Of a stretch of DNA of 64,000 bases, positions 22,670-31,590 are shown in pieces (within the stretch, counting starts at the first letter, position 1; the number at the start of each line of letters is the position of its first letter). The DNA lies in contig JASJFT010000087.1 in assembly GCA_030770425.1 (NCBI GenBank), positions 1-64,000 of the forward strand. Direction: 5' to 3'. The position numbers were made by a program, and so were the translations under genes. A model generated the notes under the pieces. That model had not been told where the DNA came from. It searched no databases and was given only the letters and a program-made list of their open reading frames with translations. Source of the DNA: Darksidea phi (Eukaryota; Ascomycota; Dothideomycetes; Pleosporales; Lentitheciaceae).

Positions 22670-23572
22670 CACTATGGTACCGTGCCCTAATCCATGATAA
22701 GTACGCCCGATCCTTGATGAGGGAAACCCCTATCCTTGATGAGTACACCTAATTCTTAATTGGGCAAATCTATGTCTTTGATAAGGGCGCCCCTATCCTT
22801 GATTAGGGCAGCCTTATTAAGAATCGGGGTATAGTATCAGGCATAGTATTAGGCATAGTATCAGGCATAGTATTAGGCATAGTATTAGGCATAGTATTAG
22901 GCATAGTATTAGGCTCAGTAATAGGCTCAGTATTAGGCTCAGTATTAGGCTCAGTATTAGGCTCAGTATTAGGCTCAGTATCAGGCTTAGTATAAGGCTT
23001 AGTAACTAGCTGATATCGAGCTCAGCAGCTAGCCTATATCGAGCTCAGGAGCTGGCTGATACAGAGCTTAGTAGCTGGCTGAGGTCATTGGGTAGTAGCT
23101 GGCTAAGGTCGTTGGGTAGTATTAAGGGCGCGCGGGTGTTCGCGGATATTTACGTACTAGTACGTAAAATCTTCTACGTCATATACTCAATAACCTTAAT
23201 ACTTTATACTTACACTCTCGCTCCTCCTTCGCAGTAATATAATAAGAACTATATAGTTTATACGACTAAGTAAGGTACCCTCCTAAGCTCGAGAGAAAGA
23301 AGAAGGGGAGACCGAGTATCATATATAGTATAGTATAAAAAGAGAATAGAGTAAATTTTAATTATTATATTTTTCTACTTTTTAGATATTTTAATATTAA
23401 TAAATTTTTTAAAAAAAAAGTTATAAAATATTAAATCTATTTTTTTCCCTATATATTTTTATTCTACTCCTATCCTTGATGAGGCCAAAAACGTACCGTT
23501 TGCCCTAATCAAGGATGAGGGCAAAAAGAGACTGTTTGCCCCTATCAAGGATGAGACAATTGTTCTATAGTG
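22670..23572. mobile_element. Non-autonomous CACTA-like DNA transposon
   Basis: The 903-bp insertion begins CACTATGGTACCGTGCCC and ends with the imperfect inverse, CACTATAGAACAATTGTC read from the right. It is flanked on both sides by TAG (22667-22669 and 23573-23575). CACTA-led terminal inverted repeats, a 3-bp target duplication and clustered subterminal repeats in both orientations (TCCTTGATGAGGG and its inverse) are the hallmarks of CACTA/EnSpm elements. Removing the element and one TAG restores a continuous reading frame in the host ORF, which confirms the borders. Inside are a 12-bp tandem array and an AT-rich core (about 23180-23460). There is no transposase. Confidence 0.72.
22830..23005. 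repeat. 12-bp tandem array inside the CACTA-like element
   Basis: About 14 units of GGCATAGTATTA grade into GGCTCAGTATTA and then GGCTTAGTATAA. Related GAGCTCAGNAGCTNGCTGA blocks continue to about 23120. Confidence 0.9.
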
Positions 23573-24128
23573 TAGCGTATAGGACTTAAGCCCCTCTTGG
23601 ACCCCTATAGGGTAATTAAGGTTATACGGTTCGACAGATCCACAACGCTGATACTACCGACTTACGATACGCTCTAGGTTGGCAGCACATCGTCAGCGTC
23701 AACGCGTTGTCGCTTGGGGCTCGAGTTGCGCGACATGTCACCACCGCGGTGTCGCTTGCGCGCGCAATCAGTTGGACTCGAAGACGCTGGAGGGGAGTTC
23801 CGCAACCGGGCTTCTACACGATTGAGCGAAGATGTTGAGCTGGAGGATGACGGCCATGGTGGCATAAACCCGGTGGTGCCCGCAGCACCGCTAAACCCGC
23901 GGCACCGCCAAACCGCGGTAGCACGCATACCTCACCTTCGCAACCGTAATATATCCAACTCCAAACCCGTTTGTGAAACCTCGAGCGACACATGACAAAG
24001 ATGGCCTGCCGACTTGCGAAATGTGTGGGCACAAGCCGCGGCGTATTTCTCTTAAGAAGCTTTAACAAATACACCGTAATAAATCAACATAATTAAAAGA
24101 ACGCCTTTGCACAGTATCAATTTCGCTC

Positions 24129-25338
24129 CTAATTTCCCTTCAACGCTCCGAGATCCCAGTGTTTGACAAGAATGCTCTCGGGCAGAACACTTGTCCCATT
24201 CTTGGCTTCGAAAATTTGAAGTGGTGCTCCCTTGTGCTTGCAAAGCAGTATGGCCGCTTTCCCTTCTGTCTTGCTCACTACGCATTTTAGTTCCGCAAGC
24301 AAGCTGACCAATTTGCGCAACTTGTCTTGATTGACCGCTTCCCACACCCCGAACTGGAGCCCAACGTGAGTGTGGCTGATTGAATGGACTACGCCTCTAT
24401 CATGCTTGCCAGTGAGGAGATGTGGTGTACGACCGAACCAGAGCTGTGGAGTCGATGCATTGACCCTGGCAACTTTGCCCGTTTTGATCTCGGCCAGCTT
24501 AGATGAGCTTACGTAAGTCCCCCGCCGGACGACCATGGTCGCGCCTTTTATTGTCGATTGTGGTGGTGGTTGGTTTAGGTCCAGGTGTGCCATCAAGTTG
24601 ATAGCATCCTCGAGAAATTGTGGGGATGTGCCGACCGAATTCGACTCATCTAGATCTTCGTAATACGCATCGACCTCGAACCGAACAATGCAATTGAGCT
24701 GGCCAAGGTGATATCGAATGACTCTATGATGGCCACCTGACGATTTCAATTCCTCTTCAGTCTTGGTGAATGCATTTTCGAAGCTATGGCCGTACCCAGG
24801 GTTGTGAGGACCATAGACCAGTGATCCGAAGTTCCGCTCCTTGCGACATATGAATAGAGTGTCTTCAACCATATGCAAATCCATACGGAATGGATCTTGC
24901 CGTTTCCCAGAGGCAAAATCGAGCAACTTGCGCAGACTGTTGCGGTTCGCGATGATATCAACTTCATCTAGTCGGATATCTGGGTTCATAACGGATATCG
25001 CTTGGAATACGGGCTCGAATGGATGTACGGGGACCTGAGTGGCGACCTGATCCATGATTCGGTGATGAGAATTCGGTCTCAGAGTAACCGGCAAGGGTAA
25101 GGGTGCCCATTTGGGGGGTCCGCCTGGCAATTACGTTAGCTAAGTAGAGTGCACGATGACAATGAGCCATACCCGGCACAGAAATTGTCTTCCCATCCTC
25201 ATGCCAATTATAACTACATAGCACCTCGAAGCCAGATTCTGAGGACACTTCGGCATTGGCCGGTTGTATGGTTGATGCTGGTATGGAATGCACCGTTTCG
25301 CCAGTGCCTCTCATCATCCATGCCGTGTTTGATGCCAT
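24129..25338 (-). CDS. Conserved fungal protein of unknown function (family often mislabelled geranylgeranyl pyrophosphate synthetase)
   Basis: Two exons (25173-25338 and 24129-25123, 49-nt intron) give 386 residues. The sequence carries the landmarks of a fungal family that databases often label geranylgeranyl pyrophosphate synthetase: a PGGPPKWAPLPLPVTL segment, DIIANRNSLRKLLDFASG, PGYGHSFENAFT, GGHHRVIRYHLGQLNCIVRF followed by EVDAYYED, and a C-terminal half with LWFGRTPHLLTG. No DDxxD motif of prenyl synthases is present, so that label is not supported. I know no proven function. The gene is intact although it sits between two repeat-rich decayed stretches. The start at 25338 opens the first exon; no signal peptide or membrane segment is visible. 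Confidence 0.75.
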
Positions 25339-27196
25339 GCTTGAGACCGTTCTACCGTGCCGATTGCTGCTCGGATTCCGTGCCGAAATGATGAGCTTAA
25401 TAGTGAGTGTTTGAGCTACTTCTAGCCTTGTCTAAGCACCCAAGTAATGCCTATGGTAATCTGTGACTTCTTTGCTTTGTTAAGAGGCGTGAACACGTTC
25501 CGCTGTGTCGCGAGAAAAAAGCAGGCTTTTGTTTTGCTGAAGAAATACAGTGAGAAAAATCTTCAGTTTCTGGGAAGCGGAACACGTGTGTTTTAAAGAT
25601 AGGAAGTAGACTTTGTCGTTCCACTGCACGATTCGCTAAACTGTGCCTCTGTGCCACGCTCTTGATGTGGAAACGAACCAATAGAGATAATTTGGCCGTT
25701 ATACAGCCCCCCGCCCTTTACCCCGCTCTCGGTTGCGTTATACCTATCGCAGCGAGGTATTTCCTCGCTTTGGTGGTGTTACCCATCGAGTGTCCATTGC
25801 TGTGGGCAGTTTGCGGTTTCGGAAACCTGGTCTGGCCCTAGATAACGCGATCTGGACGTGGAGTGCGAAGTGAGCTAGAACGGTGTCAGTGGTCACCAAG
25901 CCTGCGAATGGCTCGCCGATCCGCTCGCATCGCCCCGTCCGTCCTAAAAGCGCGCTTATAGCCCTTCCCAATAGGCACCACAACCCAGGCGCCGTCAACC
26001 GCTCCGGCCTACGAATATGAACCGTCGCTCACTGTGGCGGAAGGATAGTATAGGTAGTAGTCCCCGACTAGGGAAGCTTAGCGTAGTAAAAATAATATAT
26101 GATGAGACAATTGTTCCATAGTGAAAGGATGTGATGAGGTATGGCGAGTTGTTAGTAGCATGCAGATGGAAGCGTGAGTGTCGCGCACATCCTTGTTTGT
26201 ACGAACCCCTTTCGCCTTCTGAAAGGGGCTGATGTACAGATTGAGATTCTGCTCGTCCTGGCCATATCAGAACGGACCGATCGACACCCGATCTAGTCAC
26301 CCACAAACATATCAAACCGGCCACACATGTGGGTTTGGTAACTCAACGTCGACCCAGGGTGGATCTTCGCGCATGACGCTCTCGCGACTAGGCAATGAGC
26401 CCGATCTATCGATTTTGGAAACGGCCAGGCGAAAGAGCGGGAGTTGTTAACGATACGCCATAACGGGCACTCCAATAGTCTGATTGAGGATAGATGCAAC
26501 ATTAGACGCGGCACCAGCATCGCACCAACATATATAGGGATTAGTATAGCTGGGACTGAAGGCGCAGTGTGACCCTTTTTGACCCTTTTTGACACGTGCT
26601 CGTGCTTCTCTTTTTGACTTTTTGGTGTTGAAGCTCGGCCTGAGGGCTCTCCGGGGCATGTGATTTCTGAAGGATTTTCTGAACGGGGTTGAAGCTGTAT
26701 TGGGTAACTATAAGGGAGAGGTATAAGGACAGCTCCACCGATAGCAAAAGGTAGAAGGTTTGTATGAGCTTAGACCGTGTTAGGTGCTAGCAAGGGGTTA
26801 AGCTTCATAGCCGAGGGGCACAGACTGCCCCGTTGTTGCTTGTTGGCACCCGTTCACAACTCCCGATACGGCGCATCCCGTCGGTTGAGAATAATTTCCA
26901 GCCTTTCGCTCAGAACGGGAGTGGAAGCGTCGGCCGCATTGGCTGGCTGTGGTTCTGCTACGAGCAGTGCTGATGCTTGTTCTGATAGCGCTTTGCCGGC
27001 GTGGCATCGGTGCCCATGTGCGTTTGAGATGTGTACCTGCAGTAGTGTCGCGCTAACCCCATGTGCGTGCCATACTCCGATAGGCACTATCGATTCACGA
27101 CAGAAACTATTGACTTGCTTCACGACGCGATTCAACACCGCTCACCCCATCCATTCTGTTCGCCGTGGCTCCAGCCACGGGATAGCTGGCTATGAG
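25339..27196. other. Gene-poor region with a solo transposon end
   Basis: No gene is supported. Open frames of 70-140 residues on both strands (for example 26293-26595 minus and 26777-27205 plus) lack family features. A 23-bp CACTA-type terminus lies at 26101-26123. Confidence 0.5.
26101..26123. repeat. Solo terminal repeat matching the CACTA-like element
   Basis: GATGAGACAATTGTTCCATA plus GTG matches the right end of the 22670-23572 element in 22 of 23 positions. Sequence further inside does not match, and no partner end was found nearby. Confidence 0.7.
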
Positions 27197-27205
27197 TATA
27201 TATAG
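27197..27205 (+). promoter_or_regulatory. TATA-like box of the secreted-protein gene
   Basis: TATATATAG lies 96 bp upstream of the ATG at 27301, in an otherwise GC-richer stretch. Confidence 0.5.
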
Positions 27206-27300
27206 TTCGCAGCATCCACCAGGTGCTATGAGACCACCAGGCGCAACAGTCTCGGCACTTCAGTCACTCGTTACCAAATCACTCACGTCTGTCTCTCGCT

Positions 27301-28728
27301 ATGCGTTCCTATCTTCTGTTCGGGGCTGCTGCCCTCGTTGCAGCTTCGCCTGCTCCTGCTCCTCAAGCTTTTGATGCCAACAAGTTGGCCGCCATACCAG
27401 TCACCATGCCGAAGGGTGCTCCCGTCGGTGTTGGGCCGGCTTCCCAGACGGGCGTCTACAACAAGGACGCCGCTGTTGCTGTCGCTGAGGCTGCAGCATC
27501 TGGTGCCACGACCGCTCCCGCTGCCAACAAGAGAGGCCTTGAACCACGCCACTTCTGCCTCTGGGGTTGCCCCCCGAAGCAACCTCCTCCGCCGAAGTAC
27601 CCTCCTGCACCTCAATACCCCCCTGCACCTCAGTACCCTCCTGCGCCCCAGTACCCTACCGCGCCGCAGTACCCTACCAAGAAGACTACCACTCCTCCGC
27701 CGCAGAAGACCACCGCTCCTCCGACGTACCCAGTGACTACACCGACTCCAACGGCCGTCACTTCAATGCCAACCACAACCAACGTGGTCCCATCTACTTG
27801 CACACCAGTAGGCTGGACTAACACTTGGTCCTTCACCTCGGACTCTGCCTGCCCTACCGCCGTCGAAGTCGGAACTTTCTGTGGCTTCATTAATCCTCTC
27901 GATCCTTGCGCTCCCCAGCCCAAAGCGTACGGCCCCCCGACAGTCCCCGACACCGTCGAAGCCTTCCAGAAGAACCCCGTGTACAGCAAGCAGGCACTTG
28001 AGGCTAAGACTCCAACCGGCTACGTCCAGACGTTCAAAAACCTCAATGCTTCCGTGAACAGCAACTCCTACCTTGCCTATAAGATCCTCGAAAGCTACGA
28101 CGTGGCCGGCTGCGCTAAGTACTGCGATGAGACCGAGCTGTGCTACGGCTTCAACGTCTTCGTTGAGCGTGACCCAGCCTGGAACCCTGACCAGTGCTCC
28201 TGCAAGAACCCCGCGTCTATTGCACAGTACAAATGCAGCATTTTCGGGTCCGGCGTTGAGAAGTCCGCTGCCACTAATTTCGGTCAATGGCGTGACGAGT
28301 TCCAAGTCGTTATTGCTGGCTCTAATGGCTACAAGAAAGGCGTGGACACTACTCCTCCCAAATGCCCGGGTTACAACAACCCGCAAGACTGCGGTACAAA
28401 GCTACACAATCAGCCCAAGTACTGCATCGGCGAGCAGTCCTTCCCCGGTCCCTTCGATGCCAATCTATGTGCCGCCTACGCCACGAAGCAGAACGCCCTC
28501 AATCTGAATGCAGGCTTTTTCTCGAAACTGTTTTCTCCGTTCGGATACAACAATGGAAAGTGTGTGCAGTTCCAGGCTGCGGAACTAGAGGTGGATGGTG
28601 CGGCGTGGGGAACTCACTGCAGGCTGTTCACGAAGAAGTTTCAGAAGGGGCAGGCCAACTTGGATATCAGCGGTGGCGGTTCGTCCAAGTGGAGCTGTGG
28701 AAGGAGCTACACTTATGATCTCGCCTAA
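27301..28728 (+). CDS. Secreted Cys-rich protein with Pro-rich linker
   Basis: A single uninterrupted frame of 475 residues. The first ~16 residues (MRSYLLFGAAALVAAS) are a signal peptide, followed by PAPAPQ. After a basic KRGLEPR site, which may be a Kex2-type cleavage, comes a Pro-rich spacer of six or so YPPAPQ/YPTAPQ repeats and a Thr/Pro tract. A long C-terminal part follows with about 20 cysteines (for example AGCAKYCDETELCYGFNVF and CSCKNPASIAQYKC). It resembles fungal secreted proteins annotated as 'fruit-body specific protein a'-like. No catalytic residues are recognisable. Codon use is strongly GC-biased at third positions, as in highly expressed genes, and a TATA-like box precedes it. 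An extracellular or cell-wall role is inferred. Confidence 0.88.
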   Translation: MRSYLLFGAAALVAASPAPAPQAFDANKLAAIPVTMPKGAPVGVGPASQTGVYNKDAAVAVAEAAASGATTAPAANKRGLEPRHFCLWGCPPKQPPPPKYPPAPQYPPAPQYPPAPQYPTAPQYPTKKTTTPPPQKTTAPPTYPVTTPTPTAVTSMPTTTNVVPSTCTPVGWTNTWSFTSDSACPTAVEVGTFCGFINPLDPCAPQPKAYGPPTVPDTVEAFQKNPVYSKQALEAKTPTGYVQTFKNLNASVNSNSYLAYKILESYDVAGCAKYCDETELCYGFNVFVERDPAWNPDQCSCKNPASIAQYKCSIFGSGVEKSAATNFGQWRDEFQVVIAGSNGYKKGVDTTPPKCPGYNNPQDCGTKLHNQPKYCIGEQSFPGPFDANLCAAYATKQNALNLNAGFFSKLFSPFGYNNGKCVQFQAAELEVDGAAWGTHCRLFTKKFQKGQANLDISGGGSSKWSCGRSYTYDLA

Positions 28729-29014
28729 GCTATCAACATGACATGGTTTGCACCCGGTGGATATGGGGCGGAGCACCAAAAGTATTGGGAGAGTGTTTAT
28801 TACTGTCCTTCCCGTGTACCTAATGTAATTTATAAATCGTCGAAGACTTCACGCCTTCGCACAATGAGACTTGAAAATCGAAAACCAGCATCGCAAAAAT
28901 CGCAAAATATGACAAAGTCTTGACTCTGACGCCCCAAACCCGAAACCAGAAACTCCTGTCCTCCTCCGAGGACATCCACCCACACAGCCAACCACGCCAC
29001 CCCCCACCAACTCC

Positions 29015-30793
29015 CTAACCCCACAGACTCCTCACACCCTTCGCCAGATCCTTCAGCTTCTGGATCTTCGCATCCCTCTGGTGCGCCGCCACCATCTTCT
29101 CGATCGCCTTGATCAGGTCGTTCACATCCTGCTTGTACCCCTTTCCCTCGTCGGCATCCAACACCCAGCCCCTTCCCGCACCACCAGCAGCCTTCAGATT
29201 GCCTTCGAACATGACCGTCATCTCAGTGACGGACCCGCTCTTCAGCTTGTTCTTTGCGCCGACCGTTTTCACGGCCTGGTTGACCAGGCCGTGAAGCGTC
29301 GGCCCGTCGATCGAGATCTGGCCGAGCAGGAGCTGCTTACCGTCGGTGGCGGTGGTGGTGGGGATGTAGGGCTGGGTGGGCCCGGGAGGGGGAGGAGTGT
29401 GGTTCACGACCGGGTTGGTGGCGGCCGGCGGCGTGGACTGCTGAGCCCAGAGGCCGAACGAAGGCTGGGGAGCCGGCGGGTTCAGGGCGGCGGCGAGCAG
29501 CGCTCCGCAGCGAACGGTGCCCTCCACGAAGTCGGCCAGCTGAGTGGCCAGCTCAGCTGGCATCGACGACTCATGCTGCTTGAGCAGCGTGACGGCAGCA
29601 TCGAGCTTCTCCAGCGGCCACTCGATGCAGAACACGTCGAAGCGCTCCATGGGCAGCGCCAGCAGGATCTCGTGTGCGGGCTTGAGGCCCTCGACAGCCG
29701 CCAGCTGCGCCAACTGGCCGAACGCGACCTGGTCGCCAGCATCGTAGGCGTCACTCATCCGGCCCAAGACAGCAGTCAGGCCGGAGCCGATCTCGTGAAG
29801 GCGAGCCAGACTTGCCCTCTTCTGCTGCTTGAGCGCTGCCTGGCGCTCCGACTCGGCGAGATTGAGGGCCAGCTGCGCGAGGTACTGCTGCTGCATCTGA
29901 GCCTGCTGCTGCTTGTGCGCTGCGATGATGCGAGCCGTCTCTTGCTGGCGATTGAACTCTTCCATCTCAGGAGTGAGCCCAGAGTGGCCGCTGGGCTCCC
30001 AAGCCGGCAGGCCCTGCGCGAGGCGTTCTTGAACCAACGTCGCGTTAGCGAAAATCTTCGCGCGGTTGGCGTCTGATTTCTCCTGGTACTCTTTCCTCAC
30101 GCGAGCTTCCTCGGCGACTGGATCAACGATCTCAACAGGGGCCGGTGAAGGCTCGGTGCGGTTCGGAGAAGGGGGAGGTGACGGAAGAGGGATTGACGAG
30201 AGAGGTCGGACTGAGCGACCTGACACCCATACATTCGGATTGTATCGAGAAGGGCGGCCATAAGTCTTCTCCAGAATCGATGGTGCACTCTTGCGTGCAG
30301 ATTCTCGGAGATATTCGTCATCTTGGTCAGCGCCGACAGACGACCACCTCCTGTGGAGCGGTGAGGAATTGAGAAACTTCGACGCAGATGCGGACTTCGC
30401 GGCCGACTTGGTGATGAGATTGGGCTTTGGCGACATAGGGGATGACTTTGTCTTTCCAGTAGACTTGGACGACGTAGGAGATGATTTCCTGATGCGGGTC
30501 GACTTGGGCGCCAAAGGAGACGACTTCTTGTGACGGGGAAGCTTCGACGTAGAGACGAGACGCGATCCATCTTTCCGGATCTCATGCGCAAGAGTGAGAG
30601 TGATGTGAGAGTCGTTATCAGGGCATGAACCAGCGAGGTGCAGAAGCCCAGCTTGGATGTTGGCCGCCATGAGGGTGGCTAGGGCGTAGGCGTGCTTGAA
30701 GCCGAGTTGGATGTAATGGTAGGTGGACTTGGAGGCGTGTTCGGCGCGAGCAGCGGTGCTACGAGCGGGACTCGTCATCATAGCACGAGGCAT
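29015..30793 (-). CDS. Large low-complexity protein of unknown function
   Basis: One open frame with GC-rich coding bias. I start it at 30793 (592 residues) because this ATG has the context ATCAAAATGCC. The frame is open to an ATG at 30973, which would give 652. Residues ~1-60 contain a conserved-looking YHYIQLGFKHAYALATLMAA segment. A Ser/Lys/Pro-rich disordered stretch of SSP repeats follows, then a Gln-rich coiled coil (AAHKQQQAQMQQQYLAQLAL). Next is a helical region that includes ALPMERFDVFCIEWPLEKLD and a C-terminal helical tail. No catalytic motif or membrane helix is visible. Plus-strand open frames across it are shadows. The function is unknown. Confidence 0.75.
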   Translation of the reverse strand: MPRAMMTSPARSTAARAEHASKSTYHYIQLGFKHAYALATLMAANIQAGLLHLAGSCPDNDSHITLTLAHEIRKDGSRLVSTSKLPRHKKSSPLAPKSTRIRKSSPTSSKSTGKTKSSPMSPKPNLITKSAAKSASASKFLNSSPLHRRWSSVGADQDDEYLRESARKSAPSILEKTYGRPSRYNPNVWVSGRSVRPLSSIPLPSPPPSPNRTEPSPAPVEIVDPVAEEARVRKEYQEKSDANRAKIFANATLVQERLAQGLPAWEPSGHSGLTPEMEEFNRQQETARIIAAHKQQQAQMQQQYLAQLALNLAESERQAALKQQKRASLARLHEIGSGLTAVLGRMSDAYDAGDQVAFGQLAQLAAVEGLKPAHEILLALPMERFDVFCIEWPLEKLDAAVTLLKQHESSMPAELATQLADFVEGTVRCGALLAAALNPPAPQPSFGLWAQQSTPPAATNPVVNHTPPPPGPTQPYIPTTTATDGKQLLLGQISIDGPTLHGLVNQAVKTVGAKNKLKSGSVTEMTVMFEGNLKAAGGAGRGWVLDADEGKGYKQDVNDLIKAIEKMVAAHQRDAKIQKLKDLAKGVRSLWG

Positions 30794-31590
30794 TTTGATG
30801 ATGCTTGCGAAGAGTGGAAAGCGAGAGACGCCGTAACGCAGGTAAGTTATCGTCGAGAGTGTGAAGGCTTTCGTAGAGGGCGAAGCTTCTGTGGAGAGAG
30901 CAAGGGCCTTGGTAAAAAGCAGAGAAGGAAGTAGAGTTGTGCGGATGATGTGTGCGAAAGATGTTGCTGACAAGGAGCAAAGTCTTGAGAAGAGTAGTAG
31001 AGCTTTGGACTTGACAGTTGAATCGCAGTTGAGTGCGCAAGTGTGATATAGATCAGTTTGAGGAGCCTGCGGTCGGAGTTTTATGCGACCTCAAAATGCC
31101 AAGCGTATTGTGGTGAAGTGAACAATACGCAAGAAGCGACTGGTCAGTGCGCTCACCGCAGCGTTCATCGTGAGCTCGAGCAATGGGTATTGTAATGAAG
31201 AGTACAATAGGAGCAAGTCGGCAAGAAGTGTACAAGAGTATTGTGGTGAAGCCTACAATACTTACAATAGCAAGGGTAGGCAAGAGCAAACTGTGGGGCA
31301 GATGCGCTTGCAACAGAGAGATGTGTAACATGAGTAATTTCCGCACACGTAATTACTGGTGAAGGAGTAGGTGACACCGTCAGGATCTCTGGCATACTCT
31401 TAAGCTTCATTTCGTTATGTCAGTGCCTTACCGCGATTGACTAACATGGACACGGAATATAAGAGATTACAGAGCATTTATTGATAATTTTGAATCATCA
31501 ATGCCTACCCAGTAGCGGTGGAGAGCATCAGTACGCTATGAAAGATACCCGTACTCACAATACTCGCCCAATACCCACTTCAATCTTCTC
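30794..31590. other. Intergenic region with a palindrome array
   Basis: This is the upstream region of the low-complexity protein and the downstream flank of the monooxygenase. It contains three related inverted repeats between 31103 and 31262 and no supported gene. Confidence 0.5.
31103..31262. promoter_or_regulatory. Three TATTGT-n-ACAATA palindromes
   Basis: Inverted repeats lie at 31103-31130 (arms GCGTATTGT and ACAATACGC, 10-nt loop), 31189-31209 (TATTGTA and TACAATA) and 31237-31262 (AGTATTGT and ACAATACT). Two have the same GGTGAAG loop. They sit about 310-470 bp upstream of the preferred start at 30793. A dimeric-regulator binding array or small hairpin repeats are both possible. Confidence 0.45.

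Larger units (their letters stand above)
22200..23928 (-). pseudogene. PD-(D/E)XK nuclease-like ORF, RIP-mutated and split by a transposon
   Basis: Skipping the 903-bp insertion at 22670-23572, one minus-strand frame runs from about 23928 to 22200. It opens with a basic, Ser/Pro-rich leader (ARKRHRGGDMSRNSSPKRQR, DADDVLPT). Then come SISVVDLSNRIT, GLSPIRY with LTKLRTATPSITLSPFNQVK after the junction, INRLRSYLGYRKGLETCYIP, and AYYCAEFRRDENV with LIELVMKLYGNAKLIFESV. The pattern resembles the multicopy fungal PD-(D/E)XK nuclease-like family; family assignment is from memory of its motifs. In-frame stops occur after DVLPT, SVS, LITL, NQVK, VKNIF, DENV and LPRV. They are TAG or TAA, as expected from CAG, CAA or TGG by C-to-T or G-to-A. 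The 3' end is lost near the CA repeat. Confidence 0.6.

Noticed and set aside
22830..23005. CRISPR-like array
   Set aside because: The units are contiguous 12-bp satellite repeats with no spacers, in a eukaryotic transposon.
22670..23572. Tc1/mariner-type reading with a TA target duplication
   Set aside because: TAG is present on both flanks, the ends start CACTA, and subterminal repeats occur in both orientations, all of which fit CACTA better.
26777..27205. 142-residue plus-strand ORF
   Set aside because: Composition and motifs do not look like a protein family, and it overlaps the promoter region of the secreted-protein gene.
27763..28386. 207-residue minus-strand open frame
   Set aside because: Shadow of the secreted-protein gene, caused by its strong third-position GC bias.
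29081..30076. 331-residue plus-strand open frame
   Set aside because: It is the shadow of the GC-biased minus-strand gene at 29015-30793 and has no family features.
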